Assembly (NCBI GenBank): GCA_964354345.1
Contig: CAYGZL010000130.1
Coordinates: 1-23,800 of the forward strand
Length of the DNA: 23,800 nt
Direction: 5' to 3'
Source: CAYGZL01 sp964354345
Lineage (GTDB): Bacteria; Chloroflexota; Anaerolineae; Anaerolineales; UBA4823
A program made the translations under genes and the position numbers. Below the pieces are notes generated by a model. The model was not told the origin of the DNA. It was given only the letters and a program-made list of their open reading frames with translations, and made no database searches. Every line of letters begins with the position of its first letter. Positions within the stretch are counted from its first letter, which is position 1. Shown here piece by piece: positions 22,858-23,800 of the stretch.

Positions 22858-23593
22858 AATTCAGGTTTATTTAGATCCGGCGCACCTGGCTCACGCCGTG
22901 GCTGAGCATTTCATCCAAATCGCCCAGCAAAGCCTGGCGCGCCGGAAGCTTTTCAGCGTTGCTCTGGCGGGCGGCTCCACACCGCAGGCGCTGTACACGC
23001 GGTTGAGCATTTCTGAGATCGCCCAACGCCTGGATTGGCATCGGATTCATGTTTTTTGGGGTGATGAGCGCTGCGTCTCTCCCGATCATCCCGAAAGTAA
23101 CTACGGCATGGCGCGCCAGGCGCTCCTGGAGCAGATTCCCATCCCTCCGCAAAATGTTCACCGTATGGCGGGAGAACTGGATCCTGTACAGGCTGCCCAG
23201 GAATACGAGCGCCAATTACGCAGTTTTTTCACCCGTTCTCCTCCCAAAACCTTCGACCTGGTGTTGTTAGGCATGGGCGAAGATGGTCACACAGCCTCCC
23301 TGTTTCCGGGATCGGCTGCCCTGGCTGAAACCCACAGGTGGGTGGTAGCAGTCGAGCACACCTTACCCCCGCAGCCCCTGGTTGCCCGCCTGACATTAAC
23401 CCTGCCAGCCCTTAACGCAGCTCGCTGGGTGCTTATCCTGGTCACCGGCGCCGGGAAAGCCAACCGTCTGGCGCAGGCACTCACCCCGCTACAACCGGGC
23501 AGCCTGCCCCTGCCAGTTCAACAGATTGCTCCCCTCCCGGGAAAGGTGCTCTGGTTGGTAGACGCGCCGGCTGCCGCTCACCTGAATGTTTAA
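22838..23593 (+). CDS. pgl: 6-phosphogluconolactonase
   Basis: Hydrolyses 6-phosphogluconolactone to 6-phosphogluconate, the step between zwf and gnd. The 251-residue DevB/Pgl-type protein shows FSVALAGGSTPQALYTRL, then VFWGDERCVSPDHPESNYGM, and LLGMGEDGHTASLFPGS, which holds the catalytic histidine region. ILVTGAGKA supplies the late phosphate-binding lysine. I start it at the ATG at 22838, where the family's variable N-terminus begins and the overlap with zwf is 20 bases; the ATG at 22805 would overlap by 53. No strong ribosome site is seen, in keeping with translational coupling. It ends 27 bases from the convergent ROK gene, with no terminator hairpin. Confidence 0.95.
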   Translation: MTPPAPEIQVYLDPAHLAHAVAEHFIQIAQQSLARRKLFSVALAGGSTPQALYTRLSISEIAQRLDWHRIHVFWGDERCVSPDHPESNYGMARQALLEQIPIPPQNVHRMAGELDPVQAAQEYERQLRSFFTRSPPKTFDLVLLGMGEDGHTASLFPGSAALAETHRWVVAVEHTLPPQPLVARLTLTLPALNAARWVLILVTGAGKANRLAQALTPLQPGSLPLPVQQIAPLPGKVLWLVDAPAAAHLNV

Positions 23594-23620
23594 TCTCTTT
23601 TTTGCGCCAACCTACAAAAA

Positions 23621-23800
23621 TCAGCCTTGCCGGTGAATATAAACTTGCGCCGCGCCAATCAGACCAGTCTGCGAACCAAAAGCAGCGGGCACCAGGCGCG
23701 TCTTTTCATGGGGCACATAGCCGCATTGCGTCCGGACGGCATGCTGGATCGCCTCCCAGAACAGGAAGCGGCTTTGCATCAACCCACCCCCCAGGACAAT
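23621..23800 (-). CDS. ROK-family kinase, C-terminal end only (cut by window edge)
   Basis: The minus strand from the right edge reads IVLGGGLMQSRFLFWEAIQ, then HAVRTQCGYVPHEKTRL and VPAAFGSQTGLIGAAQVYI, before a TGA at 23621-23623. This is the end of a ROK kinase: the ILGGG adenosine motif and the terminal LIGAA helix are diagnostic. Only 59 residues are visible, so its substrate and completeness cannot be judged. It differs from the ROK gene at 19453 and so is a paralogue. Its position next to zwf-pgl fits a glucokinase that supplies glucose 6-phosphate. Confidence 0.88.
   Translation of the reverse strand: MVLGGGLMQSRFLFWEAIQHAVRTQCGYVPHEKTRLVPAAFGSQTGLIGAAQVYIHRQG

Overview
The window looks like chromosomal DNA from an uncultured member of the Chloroflexota, most likely Anaerolineae. 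This is an inference from gene content: an R3H-domain P-loop ATPase beside tmk, an FmdB zinc ribbon, pdxS-pdxT, ROK kinases, a DUF4434-like protein and a secreted-type fragment ending in an xFLPLI motif. No rRNA or tRNA gene, CRISPR array, insertion sequence or prophage was seen. Nearly all of it is densely packed with genes; the broken or unexplained parts are short.

Left part (1-5468). A minus-strand series runs from a dinB-like gene through a crotonase, an AAC(3)-family acyltransferase and a small secreted protein to comEC, which runs off the left edge. comEC carries a GAAC-N4-GTTC palindrome upstream, like an SOS operator. At the head of the series lies a shrunken short-chain dehydrogenase pseudogene (4805-5037) that has lost two internal blocks. 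A small unknown gene at 5097 points the other way.

Middle (5475-12351). gmk and a rhomboid protease overlap on the minus strand, followed by a plus-strand FmdB-type zinc ribbon gene. Then comes a minus-strand operon read as pdxS, pdxT, a GNAT-like gene, an R3H/SpoIIIAA-like ATPase and tmk. It joins pyridoxal phosphate synthesis with nucleotide metabolism and a nucleic-acid-binding ATPase of unknown role. A hairpin lies in the pdxS leader.

12532-16874. An operon encodes an LCM-type methyltransferase, a LolD/MacB-type ATPase and a duplicated FtsX-type permease, and is followed by a truncated, frameshifted relic of phosphoenolpyruvate synthase. A 450-base AT-rich intergenic region upstream of the methyltransferase contains a possible decayed small ORF, an inverted repeat and the promoter of the divergent genes.

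Right part (17329-23800). This is a sugar-metabolism region: a DUF4434-like TIM-barrel candidate and nanE on the plus strand, a convergent ROK kinase, then the oxidative pentose phosphate genes gnd, zwf and pgl with overlapping ends, and the C-terminus of a second ROK kinase at the edge. nanE plus ROK suggests amino-sugar phosphate conversion; a ROK glucokinase plus zwf-pgl-gnd would take glucose to ribulose 5-phosphate with NAD(P)H production.

I found no clear novel defence or mobile system. The best leads are the SOS-like site at comEC, the methyltransferase/ABC exporter operon, the DUF4434-nanE pairing with a possibly leaderless nanE transcript, and the gene relics.
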